Source of the DNA: Caldilinea sp. CFX5 | GTDB taxonomy: Bacteria; Chloroflexota; Anaerolineae; Caldilineales; Caldilineaceae | Length of the DNA stretch: 64,000 nucleotides | Assembly: GCA_021405325.1 (NCBI GenBank) | Contig: QWII01000002.1 | Location: 124,001 to 188,000 of the forward strand | Direction of reading: 5' to 3' | Shown: in pieces, positions 60,753 through 64,000 of the stretch | How positions within the stretch are numbered: position 1 is the stretch's first letter | Layout of the letters: the number at the start of each line of letters is the position of its first letter | Position numbers and translations under genes: made by a program | The notes under the pieces: model-generated | Database searches by the model: none | The model's input: only the letters and a program-made list of their open reading frames with translations | What the model was told of the DNA's origin: nothing

Positions 60753-60798
60753 ATTGCTGTTTCTTTCTTCGTACAAAAGAATTATAAGGAGGGTTGGT

Positions 60799-62196
60799 AT
60801 GTTGAATCGTGAACGAGGGCAGGCATTGAGTCGCCGCACCTTTCTGAAAGCGGGTGCTTTCGGTTTGACGGCGGCTACGTTGGCCGCTTGTGTCGCCCCT
60901 GGCGGCTCGGCTGGCAGTGGGGCCGCGGCGGAAGGACAAGGGGCGCCTGCCGGTGAGGTGATGGAGTTGCGCTTATCGGCGTGGGCCGATGTGCAGGACG
61001 CCGTGGTCTATGAGAACATGACCAAAGCGTACATGGAGAAGAACCCGAATACCAAGGTGGCGGTGGAGCAATACCCCGGCGGTTACTATGAGAAGATTCA
61101 GGCCAACTTTGCCGCTGATGACGCCGCCGATGTGCTCTACATCCAGGGTTGGATGTGGCAGTCCTATACGGAAAATGGGGTGTTGGTCGATCTGAGCGAA
61201 TACATTTCAGCTGATGGCGCCGAAGCCTTCTTCCCTGCCGGCGAAAATTATGACAACCAGACGCTCTGGAAGGGCGGGCGCTATATGACCCCGACCGACA
61301 CCGGTGCGTTGGTCATCTATTACAACAAGGATCTCTTTGACAAAAAGGGCATTGCCCACCCGAAGAAGGGCTGGCAGTGGGAAGAGTTCCAGCAGATGAT
61401 CATCGATCTCTCCTACGAGGAGGGTGGCACCAAATATTATGGGTGGGGGCAGGCGCAAGGCTGGAATGGCGCCTATGGCCGCAGCACCAATTTTATGCGA
61501 CGCAACGGCCATGTCGAATGGGACAAGATCACCGAGCCGACCAAAGCGGATTGGGATCACCCGGACATTGCCTCGGCGCTCCAGTTCCTGGTCTATGATG
61601 CGATTGCCAACGATTGGTCGCCAGGGCCGGAAGTGGTGGCCGGCGGCGGTGTCGGCGTCGATACCGGGCGGGTCGCCATGTATCTGGAAGGCCCGTGGGT
61701 CATGCCCCGCCTGCATGGCGAGTTGGCGACAACGCCCGAAGGCATCAACTTTGACGTAGTCGAAGCCCCGCGCGGCACAGCCGATCGCGACTTTACCTTT
61801 GGCCATGTCCACGGCCATGTCATCACGACGCCTTCGGAACATAAGGATGAGGGCTGGAATCTGATCAAATTTATCCTCAGTGATGAGGGGCAGACGATCA
61901 TCGCCCAAGGTGGTCGCATGTGCGGCACGCCGGATGGCATCGAAAAGATCTGGGGCAGCATTGCCGGCGAAACCTACAACTTTAGCAACACCGCCGCCTT
62001 TGCCAACGCCATGCGCGATAGTTCGATCTCGGCCATCTTCGGTCAGGGTTCCCAACTCGGCGCTTATGGCGGCGGTCCGATCACCGTGCTCTGGGATAAA
62101 TTGCTGGGCCAGACCGAAACCGCCGAGCAAGCGCTCAAGATCGCCCAACCGGAGATCCAGGCGCAGTTGGATCAGTATTGGAAGGATCGGGCGTAA
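60799..62196 (+). CDS. Sugar ABC transporter substrate-binding lipoprotein, second
   Basis: A 465-residue binding protein. I choose the ATG at 60799, which has AAGGAGG six bases upstream and gives a twin-arginine signal (SRRTFLKAGAFGLTAATL) with lipobox LAAC; the longer frame from 60748 adds an unrelated lead. The mature part is family 1 (ELRLSAWADVQDAVVYENMT, QYPGGYYEKIQANFAADDAA, LVIYYNKDLFDKKGIAHPKK, VAMYLEGPWVMPRL). It is a different subgroup from the first binding protein, so the transporter may accept two ligands or one of the two may act as an accessory sensor. Confidence 0.92.
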   Translation: MLNRERGQALSRRTFLKAGAFGLTAATLAACVAPGGSAGSGAAAEGQGAPAGEVMELRLSAWADVQDAVVYENMTKAYMEKNPNTKVAVEQYPGGYYEKIQANFAADDAADVLYIQGWMWQSYTENGVLVDLSEYISADGAEAFFPAGENYDNQTLWKGGRYMTPTDTGALVIYYNKDLFDKKGIAHPKKGWQWEEFQQMIIDLSYEEGGTKYYGWGQAQGWNGAYGRSTNFMRRNGHVEWDKITEPTKADWDHPDIASALQFLVYDAIANDWSPGPEVVAGGGVGVDTGRVAMYLEGPWVMPRLHGELATTPEGINFDVVEAPRGTADRDFTFGHVHGHVITTPSEHKDEGWNLIKFILSDEGQTIIAQGGRMCGTPDGIEKIWGSIAGETYNFSNTAAFANAMRDSSISAIFGQGSQLGAYGGGPITVLWDKLLGQTETAEQALKIAQPEIQAQLDQYWKDRA

Positions 62197-62200
62197 TCGA

Positions 62201-62297
62201 AGACACGAGACATGAGACATGAGACATGAGATGGGAGATGCAGATCAAAATTCTCTGCTTTCCGACCTCTTGCCCCCCTGTCTCGTATCTCGTGTCT
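62201..62297. repeat. Inverted repeat upstream of the permease gene
   Basis: AGACACGAGACATGAGACA (62201-62219) and TGTCTCGTATCTCGTGTCT (62279-62297), near-perfect complements, with ATGAGAC also repeated directly. It lies between the binding-protein stop and the permease start and may lower permease expression relative to the binding proteins. Confidence 0.7.
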
Positions 62298-62331
62298 CCT
62301 GTCTTCTTGTCACAATCAGGGGAATCGACCA

Positions 62332-63273
62332 TTGGCAACAAGTACGACATTACAAGCGCCGGTGCGGGCGCCAGCGCAGAAGCAGCGAATGACGGCGGCG
62401 CAACGGCGCGAGTTACGGGATGGGCTGCTCTTTACCAGTCCATTTATTTTGGGGGTGCTGATCTGGTGGATCGGGCCGATGCTCTATTCGCTCTATCTGC
62501 TGGTCCACGAGTGGAATATGTTGGCGCCGCCGAAATTTGTGGGGCTGGGCCACTTTGAACGGATGTGGAATGACCCGCTGGTGGGTAAAGCGCTGGCCAA
62601 TACAGCCTATTACACTTTTCTTGGTGTGCCGCTGCAGCTTTTGGTGGCCTTTGCGCTGGCGGTGATGTTGAACCAACAGGTGCGCGGCCTGGGCATCTAT
62701 CGCACCATCTACTACCTGCCGTCGATCACGCCGGCGGTCGCGTTTGCGGTGGTCTGGGTGCAGTTTCTCAACCCGGAGTTTGGCGTCCTCAACGAGTTTC
62801 TTTCCTGGTTTGGGCTGGGGCCAATCAACTGGCTCTTTGACCCCAACTGGTCAAAACCGGCCTTTATCATTATGACGCTCTGGCTGACCGGTTTTCAGAT
62901 GATCATCTTTTTGGCGGGCTTGCAAGGAGTGCCCAAAGAGTTGCAAGAGGCGGCGGAGATCGATGGCGCCAATCGGTGGCAACGCTTTTTTAATATTACC
63001 ATCCCGATTATCTCGCCGATCATCTTTTTTAACCTGATCATCGGCATCATCGGCAGCTTCCAGGTCTTCACCAACGCCTTTATCATGACACGCGGCGGCC
63101 CGCAAGATTCAACGCTCTTTATGGTGCTCTATCTCTACCGTAACGCCTTTGAACTCTTCCGCATGGGGTACGCCGCCGCCTTGGCCTGGGTGCTCTTTAT
63201 TATCATCATGTTTTTTACGGCGATCCAGTTCTTTTTTGCCAACCGCTGGGTCTATTATGAGGGCAAATCTTAG
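62332..63273 (+). CDS. Sugar ABC transporter permease (MalF-like)
   Basis: A 313-residue inner-membrane permease with six helices. The start is TTG at 62332 with AGGGGA upstream. The EAA loop that contacts the ATPase is present (LQEAAEIDGANRWQRFFNIT). Hydrophobic helices include FILGVLIWWIGPMLYSLYLL and FNLIIGIIGSFQVFTNAFIM. It pairs with the permease starting directly after its stop (TAG then ATG). The ATP-binding subunit is not in the window; Chloroflexota sugar transporters often share one encoded elsewhere. Confidence 0.94.
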   Translation: MATSTTLQAPVRAPAQKQRMTAAQRRELRDGLLFTSPFILGVLIWWIGPMLYSLYLLVHEWNMLAPPKFVGLGHFERMWNDPLVGKALANTAYYTFLGVPLQLLVAFALAVMLNQQVRGLGIYRTIYYLPSITPAVAFAVVWVQFLNPEFGVLNEFLSWFGLGPINWLFDPNWSKPAFIIMTLWLTGFQMIIFLAGLQGVPKELQEAAEIDGANRWQRFFNITIPIISPIIFFNLIIGIIGSFQVFTNAFIMTRGGPQDSTLFMVLYLYRNAFELFRMGYAAALAWVLFIIIMFFTAIQFFFANRWVYYEGKS

Positions 63274-64000
63274 ATGACAACGGCAACCGTCAACCGTACG
63301 TCGCCCCGCCGCCGCAAATGGGGCGCAATCGTGGGGCGTCTGCTCCTGCATCTCTTTATGATTCTCTTGGGGATCACCTTTCTCCTACCGTTGGCCTGGG
63401 TGGTCAGCACCTCGTTGAAACTGCCGGGACAGGTTTTTGTCACGCCGATTGAGTGGATTCCCACCGAACCCCGCTGGTCGAACTACCCGGATGTTTTTGC
63501 GCGTCTGCCCTTTCATCTCTTTATTCGCAACTCGTTCTACATCACCATTATGGGGACGCTGGGCATTGTCCTGAGTTCGCTGACGGTGGCCTTTGGGCTA
63601 TCACGGTTGCGCTGGCCGGGGCGCGATCTGCTCTTTACCGTGCTGCTGGCGACAATGATGTTGCCGGGCGTCGTGACAATGATTCCGGTCTTTATTATCT
63701 TTAAAGAGATGGGCTGGATCGGCACTTTCTATCCGCTCTGGGTGCCGGCCTGGTTTGGCGGGGCGTTTTATATTTTTCTCATGCGGCAATACATGATGAC
63801 GCTGCCGATTGAGTTGGATGAGGCGGCTAAGATCGACGGCGCCTCGAACTTTCGCATTCTCTGGCAGGTAATTGCGCCGCTCTGTGGCCCGGCCATTGTG
63901 ACAGTGACGATCTTTGCATTTTTACAACATTACAATGCCTTTATGGAGCCATTGATTTATATCTCGGATAATGAGATGTTCACGCTGCCGCTGGGGCTGC
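63274..64000 (+). CDS. Sugar ABC transporter permease (MalG-like), 3' end cut by window edge
   Basis: The frame is open from the ATG at 63274 to base 64000 (242 codons) with no stop. An N-terminal basic stretch is followed by a helix (LLLHLFMILLGITFLLPLAW), VVSTSLKLPGQVF and further helices. The EAA loop is present (LDEAAKIDGASNFRILWQVI). The family is about 275-300 residues, so the last 40 or so are missing. It forms the heterodimeric channel with the preceding permease. Confidence 0.93.
   Translation, partial: MTTATVNRTSPRRRKWGAIVGRLLLHLFMILLGITFLLPLAWVVSTSLKLPGQVFVTPIEWIPTEPRWSNYPDVFARLPFHLFIRNSFYITIMGTLGIVLSSLTVAFGLSRLRWPGRDLLFTVLLATMMLPGVVTMIPVFIIFKEMGWIGTFYPLWVPAWFGGAFYIFLMRQYMMTLPIELDEAAKIDGASNFRILWQVIAPLCGPAIVTVTIFAFLQHYNAFMEPLIYISDNEMFTLPLGL

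Overview
The window is a stretch of bacterial chromosome that reads most like a filamentous Chloroflexota genome (Anaerolineae/Caldilineae-type). This placement is inferred from gene content and style: Tat-lipoprotein sugar-binding proteins, a Rab-like small GTPase next to a histidine kinase, STAND NTPases, very large secreted proteins ending in an LYLP tail, frequent TTG starts, and intergenic DNA packed with palindromic repeats. No rRNA, phage, IS transposase or CRISPR array was seen. One tRNA is present, tRNA-Leu(CAG).

Layout. 1-1191: 5' part of aspS (minus strand). 1645-4986: four-gene signalling module (coiled-coil protein, roadblock-like sensor protein, Rab-like GTPase, histidine kinase). 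5148-16094: SNF2 helicase with a SWIM-type partner, small membrane protein, GNAT protein and three glycosyltransferases. 16525-26564: housekeeping and catabolic genes (DUF3307, UbiA, ftsH, an rRNA/tRNA methyltransferase, two enolase-superfamily enzymes around a class V aminotransferase, an FtsB/DivIC-like protein). 26953-33490: minus-strand operon (GH5-like enzyme, lipoprotein, giant GT-C-like membrane protein). 34146-44039: two giant paralogous secreted proteins flanking a STAS gene. 44301-49105: esterase, peptidase T, UPF1-like helicase. 49208-50536: secreted LRR protein. 50597-59012: conflict/defence-like island (CHAT protease, toxin-like pair, two STAND NTPases fused to formylglycine-generating-enzyme-type lectin folds, MazF-type toxin-antitoxin pair). 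59286-64000: sugar ABC transporter with two binding proteins and two permeases.

The most striking signal is in the two STAND genes. Their 3' ends share a 22-codon segment (52179-52244 and 56214-56279, read on the minus strand) that differs at 10 first, 10 second and only 1 third codon positions. The segment is followed by a nearly invariant block running past the stop codon. This is the pattern left by a diversity-generating retroelement (DGR): adenine-directed mutation of AAY-type codons, then an initiation-of-mutagenic-homology block. No reverse transcriptase or template repeat lies in the window, so the retroelement would have to act from elsewhere. A MazF-type module sits between the two targets, and a CHAT protease lies next to them.

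A second theme is repeat DNA. A 117-bp element built from eight octamers occurs twice in opposite orientation, each copy sitting inside a different palindrome. A separate family of hairpins keeps a GTC-(C/T)GT-GAC core while its stem arms change in compensated pairs. Many gene ends carry a perfect or near-perfect hairpin.
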